NCBI GenBank assembly: GCA_038207625.1
Contig: JBBQZO010000069.1
Location: forward strand, 1 to 10,135
Origin: JBBQZO01 sp038207625
GTDB taxonomy: Bacteria; Pseudomonadota; Gammaproteobacteria; Burkholderiales; Burkholderiaceae_D
Length of the DNA: 10,135 bases
Direction of reading: 5' to 3'
Positions 1 through 6,920 of this stretch are shown piece by piece (position 1 is the stretch's first letter; each line of letters begins with the position of its first letter). The translations under genes and the position numbers were made by a program. The notes beneath the pieces are model-generated. The model was not told the origin of the DNA. It did not search any database and saw nothing but the letters and a program-made list of their open reading frames with translations.

Positions 1-2465
1 TCGCCGGTGTCGAACGTGCGCGTCAGCACCGGGCGCCATAGGGCGTCCAGATAGGTCACGCTGCGTGCGTTGCCGGTCGATACCGTCTGACGCCAGTGGC
101 CGGCACCCAGTCCGTATTCGCCTGTTGTGCCAACCTCGAACGCCACGGTGGTGGGGTACCAGCCAACGGTGTCGCCGGCCGGGTAGGTGATGCTCGCCAG
201 TCGTCCCATCGGGTCGTAGCCCAATATGGTCGTGGCAGAGGTCTGGTCGACGATGGAGGTGACGGTGGCTATGTTGCTGACCACCGCGCTTTCGGTCGTG
301 CCGTCTGCGTAGCTGACGTTTTGCGCGATGCCGCGCTTGTAGTTGCTAAAGGTGGTGGTGTGAAGCAGGCCGTCCTGGCGCGTGTGCAGCGTGCCGTCGG
401 TGTAGTAGCCCAGCGTCTGCTCCGGGGGCGGGCATCCGGGAATGACGGTGGACGGGCAGCCAGCGGGGCTGAAGTGGCTCACGCTGAGCAGGCTCGCCGT
501 GTTCGTGTCGTAGACGTTTTTCACCATCACGTCGCCGGTGCTTGTTTCCGTCACCGTATCGATCAAGCCAAGTACCCATTTCGTCGTGAAGTCCGTATAG
601 GCGGTCGTCTCGCTGCGGCTCATGCCAAGACTGCTGTGACGCGTAACTGCCGTGGGGCGCGCATAAGTGTCGAACACAGTCGCGTCCCACACGAAGCTGG
701 TGTCCTGCTGGCTAACCACGCGCTGTTTGGCCGGGGCTAACCGCGCCAGCAAATCGGCGTTGCCGTACATGTCGTCGGCGTAGCCCATCAAGTTCGGATA
801 GGGACCGGCCCCGAAGTCCTGATAGTAGGTGCTGGTCACGCGGCCACCGGCATCGGTCTGCTCGATGCGCCCCTCGTTGACGTTGAAGCGATTGCCGAAG
901 GTGTGGCGCGTGACGTCACCGTTGGGGGCGGTTACGCTGACCGTCTTGGTGGTGGGGCAGTTGCCCGTGCACGGTGCCCAGCTCGCGTTGGCGGGGCCGT
1001 AATCGTAATTCCACACCATTGTGCTCAGTCCAGGTCCGCTGATGGCCTTGCTGGTCAGCGAATAGGTATAGAAATAGCGAGGGAAAAGCGGAATCGCGGC
1101 ACCTACGGTGGGGCAAACGTATTCGACGTCGGAGCGGCCGTGCGTCGTTCCGGTCAGCGTGAAGGTGCCGGTCGCACCCGACGGATGCACCATGCTGCCG
1201 ATTCGCGCACTACCGACGGCGGCGGAGCTGTCACAGTCGCCGCCCTTTGATGGGTGCAAGTCGTTGAGCAGTTCGTCGGTGCCGGCGAAACTCCAGCTGC
1301 TGCTGTCCGGCAGCGTAACCTGGTCGAGATTGGTGTAGCCGCCGACCGTATGGTAGGTGTAGTTCCAGCGACGGGTGCCGTCGAACACACTGCTTACTTG
1401 CCGGTCGCCATTGGCGTCGGCCGGAAAATAGGACAAGTCGATGGCGCGCCCGTCGCTCGATGCGATGCGCATCAGGTTCTTGGGAAACGCGGCGTCATAG
1501 GTGTACGTCACCGTATTGCCAAAGCGGTCTGTGATCAGCGTCGGCAATATCCACACTTCGTCGCGAGACAAATGGGCGACTGTCGGCGCGGACAGTGGTA
1601 TCACGCCGGTTTTGGGGGGAGCCACGGGCAGCGTGCCGCCGGCCGGAACGGGCGTTACGCTGGCAAAGGCGGCGTCGCTGGCCTTGGCCAGCGTAGTGAC
1701 CGGAAAAGCCACCATCTGATTGAACACATAGCGCGTCCCGTCCGGCGAAATGGCCAGAAATCCTTCCCCCTGAGTCTTGCCGGCGCTGGTGTCGTTGGAC
1801 AGACTGGCCAAGCAGGAAATATTCCAGAATTTGGAAGTCACCACAGGGTAGTTCGCTGCCAAGCCGGGCGAACTGGTGTTTTCCGGAGCGCGCCGTAGCA
1901 TGCGCTGTTCGCCGGCGCCGGGCACGTAGAGGAAATTGCCTTGCCAAAAGTCTTCGGCATTGAACATCACACGGGCGGCGGTTGCAAAGTTCGGCTTGCC
2001 AAATTGGCTGCAGCGGGCATATGACACCGGCATGCCGCCGACGGTCCAGCCCATTTGAGTCGGGTGTGCCGAATCTGGCGTATGCGCAAATACGCCGTGC
2101 ATATGGGGTATATCCATCTCCCAGCGCCCGAAAGCGCGCCCACCGGTCACCAGGCTCCCGGCCAACAAGCGCCGGCCCACCGATACGGGCAGTGCATTGT
2201 TGCCGCGCAGGCTGACATCGGTCTGGCTGAATTCGAGCGCGCCATTGTAAAGATTGACCTGGTCGCCGAATAGATCGGGACCATGCTGAGTGTACGCCGC
2301 CGGTGCCTTGATCAGCTTGTACTGTTCCTCGTAGATGCTGTTGTCTTGTTTCGCCAGCGCGTTACCACAGCCCAGCGCAAGAACGGCGCCCAGGATGCGA
2401 GCGAACTGCTTGATCTGCGGCGAGCGATGGAAAAACCGATGCGACGGTGCCAGCATATTGCTCAT
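1..2465 (-). CDS. Secreted RHS/YD-repeat protein, N-terminal 821 residues (C-terminus beyond window)
   Basis: Reading the minus strand from the ATG at 2465-2463, one frame stays open to position 1, giving 821 residues without a stop, so the gene is partial. Residues 1-38 form a signal peptide: Arg/Lys-rich start, hydrophobic stretch FARILGAVLALG, and an ALA cleavage site before KQDN, so export to periplasm or surface is expected. Residues 65-100 (LFGDQVNLYNGALEF, then TDVSLRGNNALPVSVGRR) resemble the N-terminal segment of many RHS proteins. YD-type motifs follow: DRFGNTVTYTYD (about 313-324), WNYDYGP, and YDPMGRLASITYP (about 750-762). RHS proteins form a large beta-cage shell, often enclosing a variable C-terminal toxin or effector; here that end is not visible, so a toxin role is only possible. 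No PAAR or VgrG domain is seen at the N-terminus. The SD is weak (AGGAT about 9 nt upstream). Confident as RHS family, unsure of role. Confidence 0.88.
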   Translation of the reverse strand, partial: MSNMLAPSHRFFHRSPQIKQFARILGAVLALGCGNALAKQDNSIYEEQYKLIKAPAAYTQHGPDLFGDQVNLYNGALEFSQTDVSLRGNNALPVSVGRRLLAGSLVTGGRAFGRWEMDIPHMHGVFAHTPDSAHPTQMGWTVGGMPVSYARCSQFGKPNFATAARVMFNAEDFWQGNFLYVPGAGEQRMLRRAPENTSSPGLAANYPVVTSKFWNISCLASLSNDTSAGKTQGEGFLAISPDGTRYVFNQMVAFPVTTLAKASDAAFASVTPVPAGGTLPVAPPKTGVIPLSAPTVAHLSRDEVWILPTLITDRFGNTVTYTYDAAFPKNLMRIASSDGRAIDLSYFPADANGDRQVSSVFDGTRRWNYTYHTVGGYTNLDQVTLPDSSSWSFAGTDELLNDLHPSKGGDCDSSAAVGSARIGSMVHPSGATGTFTLTGTTHGRSDVEYVCPTVGAAIPLFPRYFYTYSLTSKAISGPGLSTMVWNYDYGPANASWAPCTGNCPTTKTVSVTAPNGDVTRHTFGNRFNVNEGRIEQTDAGGRVTSTYYQDFGAGPYPNLMGYADDMYGNADLLARLAPAKQRVVSQQDTSFVWDATVFDTYARPTAVTRHSSLGMSRSETTAYTDFTTKWVLGLIDTVTETSTGDVMVKNVYDTNTASLLSVSHFSPAGCPSTVIPGCPPPEQTLGYYTDGTLHTRQDGLLHTTTFSNYKRGIAQNVSYADGTTESAVVSNIATVTSIVDQTSATTILGYDPMGRLASITYPAGDTVGWYPTTVAFEVGTTGEYGLGAGHWRQTVSTGNARSVTYLDALWRPVLTRTFDTG

Positions 2466-2608
2466 TGTTTCTTATCCTGTTGGTTGAGGTCTGTTGGAGC
2501 AAGCGGCAGTGCGGTACGCGGTGGTTATTTGTTGCGAAAATATTGCCTACAATATTGCATTTATAAATACATACTTCTGAAATGTTCGTGCCGTCATTTT
2601 GAGGGCGC

Positions 2609-2667
2609 ATCCCAATGGGGACGCCGCTTAATCCACAATGGACGCAGCTAAATCCACAATGGACGCA
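2609..2667. repeat. Tandem 21-22-bp repeats, possible IS21-type terminus
   Basis: The 17-mer AATCCACAATGGACGCA occurs exactly at 2630-2646 and again at 2651-2667, a period of 21. A diverged third copy (ATCCCAATGGGGACGC) lies at 2609-2624. Multiple about 20-bp repeats near a terminus are characteristic of IS21-family elements, and a TG dinucleotide at 2589-2590, just outside the array, could be the element end. No istA or istB coding sequence is seen next to it, so this would be a remnant. The repeats are directly seen; the IS21 assignment is inference. Confidence 0.55.
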
Positions 2668-2857
2668 CCCAATTTGTAAGGTCTTTTCACCTCATGATCG
2701 CGTAGCCAGGTGGAATGTTCAGCCATAGATTCGGTTTTTTGGCGAAGCGGAGAACCACTGTTCCTGATGGAATTTACCGATCGGAATCTGATCAAGCGTG
2801 ACCGCAACACCGTGGATAGCATCAACAGCGCGCAAGAGTATCAAATATTAAACGTTC

Positions 2858-2897
2858 AATTCTATTTAATTATCACATTGACAAATAGAATAGAATT
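2858..2897. repeat. AT-rich inverted repeat beside the IS66 3' border
   Basis: AATTCTATT at 2858-2866 is the reverse complement of AATAGAATT at 2889-2897, leaving a 22-base gap. A second, shifted pairing also exists (2859-2867 with 2883-2891) because the ATAGA unit is duplicated. The region is far richer in A+T than the flanking IS. It could be an operator-like dyad, part of the original target, or an IS edge. No T-run typical of a terminator follows. Confidence 0.4.
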
Positions 2898-2931
2898 TTA
2901 CTGGCCCAGACCACGGATTGCCGAAAAGTGG

Positions 2932-3836
2932 TCACCTGCCGCCATGTGCACACCGTTTTGGGTGCTCGTATAAATCGGAGCGAAGAGGGGTGGCGGCGAA
3001 CATCTGCTTCCAGATGCGCGGCGTGAACTGATGCGCCAGCGACGCCGGGTGCTGGCCGACGCGCTGCAGCACATCGACGAAGTAATCGTAGGGGGTAGTG
3101 TCGTGCAGCCGGCAGGTGGCTAGCAGGCTCTGCACGATGCCGACATGCTTGGTGCCCAGTTCGGTCCAACCGCACAGCCAGTTCTTCTTGCCCATCGGGA
3201 TGACCCGCAGGGCGCGTTCCAGGTGGTTGGTGTCGATCGACACGTCTGGATCGTCCAGATAGACGGACAGCCCGGCACGGCGTTCGCGGATATACGCCAG
3301 CGCGCCGAGGAAGGGGCTGCTCGGCAGGAAGCCCCGATTGTCACACCGGCCGCGTCAGGCCGAGCGCATCCTCGATGTGCTTTGCCGCCCGGCTGGGGTC
3401 GTACAGGAAGCAGATTTCATCCCGTTCGCCTACTACCGGCCAGAAATACGCCGCCTTCATCTTGCCGGGGCCGGCGCGACCGGCCTTGATCGGCGTTTCG
3501 TCGATCGCGATAACGCGCGAGAGCCGGATTGCGCCCCGCTGGGCATCGAAGATTGGTTCAAGCAGCGATACGGTTGCCGGCATCAGCTTCGTCACCCAGG
3601 CCCGACTGACGTTGATGCCGGCATCCTGCAATTTGACGTGCTGGCGGTACATCGTCGGGGAGAGCCTCGAACAGCTCGCCCAGCGTGCCCTGGACACCTT
3701 CCGGTTCGGGCAGGCGGCGCTCGCTCTTCTGACCGAAGATCTGGCGCTGAAACCACGCTACCTGACGGCGCAGCTGCACGATTTCGCGATCCTTCACATC
3801 GAGCAGTCTGGCCATGTCCACAGCGCTCAATGCCAC
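2932..3836 (-). pseudogene. tnpC: IS66 transposase TnpC, broken by two out-of-frame internal deletions
   Basis: TnpC is the DDE transposase of IS66 elements and is normally about 500 residues; only about 300 codons remain, in three frames. Segment 1 (from GTG 3836 to about 3650) has the coiled-coil start VKDREIVQLRRQVAW followed by FQRQIFGQKSERRLPEPEG. Segment 2 (about 3650 to 3341) begins MYRQHVKLQDAGINVSRAWV and contains the first catalytic Asp in VIAIDETPIKAGRAGPGKMK and AAYFWPVVGERDEICFLYDP. Segment 3 (about 3340 to 2932) contains SSPFLGALAYIRERRAGL, then SIDTNHLERALRVIPMGKKNW with the catalytic Glu, and a typical C-terminus. Missing are the region between coiled coil and LYRQH (usually about 100 residues) and the block carrying the DGYAAY catalytic Asp and the CWAH motif. 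Both junctions shift frame, so the product must be non-functional. Confidence 0.9.
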
Positions 3837-3908
3837 CGGAGTGCGGACTACTTTGGCTGCGGATTGATGGTTGATTCACATAGCAATATTATAAAATATT
3901 TACGGGAT

Positions 3909-4271
3909 TTACAGGAGTATTTTGGGTGCGATCGACAGGATTTTATAGCGCCGACGCACCTGTTTTGACTCGATGCCTTCGAGCAGCAGCTTCAGGCCGG
4001 TCCAGTCCATTTCGCGGCTGGCCACATCGGCCCAGTTGCCAACCAGCCGGTCTTGCTCAAGGCGCTTGGCCCAGACGCACAGCCCGGTCCGGTCGAAATG
4101 CAGGACCTTTATCTGCGTGGCGCGCCGGTTGATGAACGTGAACAAATTGCCCGACAATGGGTCCTGCAGCATGGCATGCCTGGCCTGCGCGTACAGGCCA
4201 TCGAAGGACAGGCGCATGCTTACCGGCTGGCCATACAAGAAGACGCGCACCTGGCCTTCGGGGAAGAACAT
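3909..4271 (-). CDS. tnpB: IS66 family accessory protein TnpB (IS66 Orf2 like)
   Basis: This 120-residue protein is complete and of normal family length. Diagnostic IS66 Orf2 features are VRVFLYGQPVSMRLSFDGLY near the N-terminus, then DPLSGNLFTFINRRATQIKV and CVWAKRLEQDRL. TnpB is required together with TnpA and TnpC for efficient IS66 transposition; its biochemical role is not well defined, and it is unrelated to the RNA-guided TnpB of IS200/IS605 elements. Its ATG (4271-4269) shares one base with the TGA of tnpA (4273-4271), so translation is probably coupled. About 70 bases of AT-rich sequence separate it from the tnpC remnant; they contain AATATT-ATAA-AATATT at 3885-3900 and, on the minus strand, a perfect TATAAT. 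The C-terminus (IAPKILL) runs into this AT-rich patch, so the last residues may not be original. Confidence 0.92.
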   Translation of the reverse strand: MFFPEGQVRVFLYGQPVSMRLSFDGLYAQARHAMLQDPLSGNLFTFINRRATQIKVLHFDRTGLCVWAKRLEQDRLVGNWADVASREMDWTGLKLLLEGIESKQVRRRYKILSIAPKILL

Positions 4272-4621
4272 CAGCGTCTCGTGATCGTCAGCACGACGCC
4301 GCCGCCAAGATCGATGCGAATGTCGATGCCGGGCATGGCCGGTGGCGCTTGGATTGGCGTCGATGTCGACGAATGCTCGGAGGCTGTGCTGGCGGTGGCG
4401 CTGTTGACTGCGCCCAGATCGATGAGGGGGGATATTGGCGCCGGCACAGTCGCGCGTTCATTGGCGCCGTTCGCCAGTTTCGTGCGCCAGATGTGAACGT
4501 TGGCCTGCGAGCTCGCCTTATCCCGGCAGAAGGCGGCGATGCTCTTGCCGCGCGCGCCATGCCGCGCCAGGTGATTACGCCAGGTCGCCTGTTTCGAGGT
4601 CCGGAATGCCGGCTTGTTCAT
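4271..4621 (-). CDS. tnpA: IS66 family protein TnpA (helix-turn-helix, Orf1)
   Basis: A complete 116-residue first gene of the IS66 element. The N-terminal half reads FRTSKQATWRNHLARH, then SIAAFCRDKASSQANVHIWR, the helix-turn-helix region shared with IS3/IS66 Orf1 proteins that bind element DNA. A low-complexity Ala/Ser/Thr/Pro linker follows (about residues 60-95), then the conserved tail IDIRIDLGGGVVLTITRR typical of IS66 TnpA. The ATG at 4621 is preceded by CGGAGCGGGAC, a good Shine-Dalgarno GGAG 7 bases upstream, supporting this start. The stop overlaps the tnpB start by one base. No defect is visible. Confidence 0.88.
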   Translation of the reverse strand: MNKPAFRTSKQATWRNHLARHGARGKSIAAFCRDKASSQANVHIWRTKLANGANERATVPAPISPLIDLGAVNSATASTASEHSSTSTPIQAPPAMPGIDIRIDLGGGVVLTITRR

Positions 4622-4812
4622 GTCCCGCTCCGTGTTGTTGAACTCGGAGGAGATTGTGCCGTCACCAAGATCCGATCGATACCACGCCGCTCAGTTACCG
4701 GTTACCGGCCGGTTTCGGCGCTGCGCGCGCCTGGCTTTGCATTACCGCGTTGCTGGCGACGGTACGGCAGCGCTATGGCCCCGCAGCGCCTCTCCTATAT
4801 ACTTCGCGCACT

Positions 4813-5646
4813 ATGCGCATACAGCTTTTTTCCGATCTTCATCTGGAACGTTATCCGGACTTTCGACCCTACGTCGCTCCCGGCACCGACGTGGTGGTCT
4901 TGGCCGGCGACATCGGCTCCTATCAGCCCGGATCCCGCCTGTCGACCGACGACTTTGGCCTGGGAATGTTTTCACCGTTGCGTGCGGGTTCGTCCTGCGC
5001 GCAGGTTCTGTACGTTCCGGGTAATCACGAATTTGACGCCCTTGAATTCGATGATACCTATGCGCGTTTGCGCGACACCTGCGAGCGTCTGGGCATTAGC
5101 TGGCTCGATCGTGAGGTGCTGACGCTGGGGCGGGTTCGGTTTGTGGGAACCACCCTCTGGTCCGACTTCGAGGCGCTGGTCGGCCGCGAACATCAGATCG
5201 CCAAGCAAGTGCAAGCGCGCACCAAGGCCTACCGCGCGGCGAATTATTATTTAAGCAAAAACACCACGCTCAAGTCGGGCGAGCCGGTGCTGGCCGAGGG
5301 TATCCGTGCGATGGCGCTGGAATGTCAGGCCTGGCTTCGGGACGCGCTGTCGGTGCCATTCGATGGCACAACCGTCGCGGTGACGCACTTCGCGCCCAGC
5401 CTGCTCAGTGCCGATCCGAGGTATGGCTTGACGCCGGGTACCGCCGGATTTTGCAATGCGCTTGACGAGCTCTTGCCATTTGCGCAGGTTTGGATGCATG
5501 GCCATCTTCACTGCATGAATGACTACATCGTCAAGGGGGAAAAAGATGGTCAAGACTGGGCATGCCGCGTCGTCGCCAATCCGCTCGGCTACCTGAGCAA
5601 GGGCGAGCAGGCGGCGTTCCGCGAAAATCTCGTCATCGAAGTCTGA
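4813..5646 (+). CDS. Calcineurin-like metallophosphoesterase
   Basis: A complete 277-residue cytoplasmic protein with no signal peptide or membrane segment. All metal-binding motifs of the calcineurin-like phosphoesterase fold are present in order: D8-x-H10 (FSDLHLE), G32-D33 (VVVLAGDIGS), G70-N-H-E73 (YVPGNHEFD), H192 (VAVTHFAPS) and G230-H-L-H233 (VWMHGHLH). It should therefore hydrolyse phosphomono- or diesters with two metal ions; the substrate cannot be told from sequence. The ATG at 4813 is chosen because MRIQLFSDLH is the usual N-terminus of the fold; an upstream in-frame extension to 4654 would add about 53 residues unlike the family and overlap the IS region. No clear Shine-Dalgarno is seen, and TATACT at 4798-4803 lies so close that the mRNA may be leaderless or nearly so. 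It appears monocistronic: the IS is upstream on the opposite strand and about 345 bases separate it from the next gene. Confidence 0.93.
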   Translation: MRIQLFSDLHLERYPDFRPYVAPGTDVVVLAGDIGSYQPGSRLSTDDFGLGMFSPLRAGSSCAQVLYVPGNHEFDALEFDDTYARLRDTCERLGISWLDREVLTLGRVRFVGTTLWSDFEALVGREHQIAKQVQARTKAYRAANYYLSKNTTLKSGEPVLAEGIRAMALECQAWLRDALSVPFDGTTVAVTHFAPSLLSADPRYGLTPGTAGFCNALDELLPFAQVWMHGHLHCMNDYIVKGEKDGQDWACRVVANPLGYLSKGEQAAFRENLVIEV

Positions 5647-5992
5647 GTCGCTCCGGGTGCGCGCGTAGCCGGCGACGTTGGCCTCTCTGCTTTGCACAGT
5701 CGGCATAATTGGCCATGGTGGAGGTGCTGGCGCCACGGGCCAAGGTCGTGGGTACCCCGACGACTGCCGCTTGGTAACTCCGGAGCGGGACACGCGGCCG
5801 TGTTGCTGCGTGGGACTTGCCAGTCAGTGCGCACCGCATTGCGTCAAGCGTGATATTGAGTCGGCAATGCTTGTGGGCGTATGTTGATGCGTCATTTTCG
5901 GTCAGGCGCCAAGGCGATCCGTATTTTCGCGACTTGCGCTGTACTTAATATGGTATTTGTGTCACTTTAATCATACTTATCGCCAAGCGCTA
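5647..5992 (+). other. Intergenic region between phosphoesterase and PAS-like gene
   Basis: About 345 bases without a supportable gene. No terminator with a T-run follows the phosphoesterase. TGGCC near 5710 can pair with GGCCA near 5742 around an inner GGTG/CCAC stem, a possible hairpin. From about 5890 the DNA becomes AT-richer and probably carries the promoter of the downstream gene; TAATAT at 5946-5951 with TTTTCG at 5924-5929 (16-base spacer) is a weak candidate. The open frame at 5678-5887 has a TTG start, many Cys/Arg and no recognisable family, and I do not regard it as coding. Confidence 0.4.
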
Positions 5993-6610
5993 ATGATGAA
6001 TTCAAATACCAGTTACGCACTGAGCAATCTAAGCGGATTCGACCTCACAACGCTTGAGAACGATGCAAGCTGCATTTATGGACTAACGCGCGAGCTCACG
6101 CTCAGTTACATGAATCGGGCTTGGTTCAGATTTGCCCGTGAAAATGGTGGGGGCGAGCTGAGCTGGCGCTACGTGCCTGGCAGGCGAGTCACCGACGCGT
6201 TTGCTGGACCACAGAAGAAGTACTACGCCGATATCTACATGGGCCTGTTGGTGTCCGGCGAAATCTGGCAGCACGACTATGAATGCTCAAGCGAACATAT
6301 CTTTCGCCTATTTCATCAGACAGTCTATCCGCTACGCGACCGGAGCGGCCTTTTGGTCGTCAATAGTCTGCGCATCGAAGGTGACATGCAATCGGTGTCA
6401 GCGCTGAGCGCACTGCCCAAAATCTATCGTGACCCGGATGACCTCATTACTGGGTGTGTCCACTGTCGACGCGTTCTCAGCATCGAAGAGCCGGGAAATT
6501 GGCATCGCGTAGCGGATTGGAATCGGGTCATTCCAGAAAATATGAGCCATTCGATTTGCCTGATCTGCTTTGATTATTTCTACTTGCAGTTAAAGGGCAG
6601 CGCACGTTAG
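5993..6610 (+). CDS. PAS-like protein with C-terminal CxxC...HxxCxxC cluster, no output domain
   Basis: A complete protein of 205 residues from ATG 5993 (or 204 from the adjacent ATG 5996); a TTG at 5957 would add 12 residues and is less likely. The Shine-Dalgarno is weak. Residues about 24-145 look like a PAS domain: SCIYGLTRELTLSYMNRAWF and RFAREN, then YYADIYMGLLVSGEIWQHDY, ECSSEHIFRLFHQTVYPL and GLLVVNSLRIEG. The C-terminus has C155-x2-C158, a conserved-looking Trp, and S-H186-S-I-C189-x2-C192. It resembles the short Cys-rich tail (CxxCK.IRD...YW...SHGICPxC) found after PAS or receiver domains in signalling proteins, suggesting a bound metal or redox site. No kinase, GGDEF or DNA-binding domain follows, so any signal must pass to a partner. 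No signal peptide or membrane segment. Ligand and partner are unknown. Confidence 0.8.
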   Translation: MMNSNTSYALSNLSGFDLTTLENDASCIYGLTRELTLSYMNRAWFRFARENGGGELSWRYVPGRRVTDAFAGPQKKYYADIYMGLLVSGEIWQHDYECSSEHIFRLFHQTVYPLRDRSGLLVVNSLRIEGDMQSVSALSALPKIYRDPDDLITGCVHCRRVLSIEEPGNWHRVADWNRVIPENMSHSICLICFDYFYLQLKGSAR

Positions 6611-6672
6611 TGTTGATGTGCCGGCTGTCCGCGATCGCGTTAGTGTTGATGTGCCGGCAGTCCGTGATCGCG
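6607..6672 (+). repeat. 33-bp tandem duplication across the stop codon of the PAS-like gene
   Basis: Two head-to-tail units, 6607-6639 and 6640-6672, begin TTAGTGTTGATGTGCCGGC and differ at two positions (T/A and C/T). The unit is 11 codons long, so the TAG stop of the upstream gene (6608-6610) is repeated in the same frame at 6641-6643. It looks like a recent local slippage event. Each unit ends in GATCGCG. Confidence 0.9.
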
Positions 6673-6804
6673 ATGTCGGCGTTGATCGTCGGCGTCGCTA
6701 TCCTGTCAGGTCAGACGTTTTTCGCGCGGCCATCGGCGTATGCGCTGGCATCGGCAATGGAACGCAGCAAGCTTGATGGCTGCCGACTGCCGTGCGCTGA
6801 CTGA
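6610..6804 (+). CDS. Doubtful small hydrophobic ORF
   Basis: A frame of up to 64 codons starts with GTG, whose G is the last base of the upstream TAG stop; in-frame ATGs lie at 6616, 6649 and 6673. From ATG 6673, directly after the tandem repeat, the peptide would be 43 residues with a signal-like start (MSALIVGVAILSGQTFFARP) and two late Cys residues (GCRLPC). The first 21 codons are the 33-bp repeat translated, which argues against a conserved gene. No Shine-Dalgarno is clear and no family is recognised. It may be noncoding. Confidence 0.2.
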   Translation: MLMCRLSAIALVLMCRQSVIAMSALIVGVAILSGQTFFARPSAYALASAMERSKLDGCRLPCAD

Positions 6805-6881
6805 CCATGCGGGCAAGGGCCGGTCGGCTTGGTGCGCGATGGTCAAGGCGGGGGATTTGCCGAGATTTGCCCAACGCGTGC

Positions 6882-6910
6882 TTTGCAGCGCGTCAGCGCT
6901 GACATACAAT
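6882..6910 (+). promoter_or_regulatory. Candidate sigma-70 promoter of the lacI-type gene
   Basis: TTTGCA at 6882-6887 (4 of 6 to the -35 consensus) and TACAAT at 6905-6910 (5 of 6 to the -10) are separated by exactly 17 bases, predicting a start near 6917. The spacer contains the dyad AGCGC-GTCA-GCGCT at 6887-6900, well placed for a regulator binding between -35 and -10. Confidence 0.6.
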
Positions 6911-6920
6911 CGCCCGGTTC

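Larger units (their letters stand above)
2466..2931. other. AT-rich intergenic region upstream of the RHS gene, with IS remnants
   Basis: About 465 bases lie between the RHS start and the broken tnpC. Near the RHS start there is an 8-bp direct repeat AATATTGC at 2539-2546 and 2551-2558, in AT-rich DNA likely to hold the RHS promoter on the minus strand; no clear -35/-10 pair could be chosen. Positions 2609-2667 hold short tandem repeats and 2858-2897 an inverted repeat, listed separately. Short open frames exist on both strands (2628-2825 minus, 2710-2973 plus), but they match no family I recognise and have no convincing ribosome binding site. Confidence 0.5.
2932..4621 (-). mobile_element. 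IS66-family insertion sequence, degenerate (tnpA-tnpB intact, tnpC broken)
   Basis: Three genes in the canonical IS66 order tnpA, tnpB, tnpC run on the minus strand. The coordinates given are the coding limits. I could not find convincing matching terminal inverted repeats or an 8-bp target duplication. Upstream of tnpA, GTTACCG is tandemly duplicated at 4694-4707 and the minus strand reads GTAACTGAGCGGCG, which could be near the element end. No matching end is visible below 2932, so that side may be truncated or diverged. Because tnpC is destroyed, the copy should not move on its own, although an intact relative elsewhere in the genome could act on it. Confidence 0.85.

Noticed and set aside
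96..1898. Several plus-strand open frames (for example 96-740 and 1254-1898)
   Set aside because: They lie opposite the continuous RHS reading frame on the minus strand and have low-complexity Gly/Arg/Ala-rich translations typical of antisense shadows.
2710..2973. 87-codon plus-strand open frame (TDRNLIKRDRNTVDS region)
   Set aside because: Part of it has a coding-like look, but it has no ribosome binding site, runs through the AT-rich inverted repeat and into the antisense of tnpC, and matches no family I know.
4654..4812. Upstream extension of the phosphoesterase start
   Set aside because: It would add about 53 residues before the fold's usual N-terminus and overlap the likely end of the IS66 element.
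4157..5122. 321-codon plus-strand open frame spanning tnpB, tnpA and the phosphoesterase start
   Set aside because: It crosses two well-supported gene sets on different strands and frames, and its translation matches no family.
5251..5793. 180-codon minus-strand open frame opposite the phosphoesterase
   Set aside because: It is antisense to a gene with a full set of catalytic motifs and has no recognisable domain.
6607..6672. Possible CRISPR-like repeat
   Set aside because: The two 33-bp units are directly adjacent without a spacer, so this is a simple tandem duplication.
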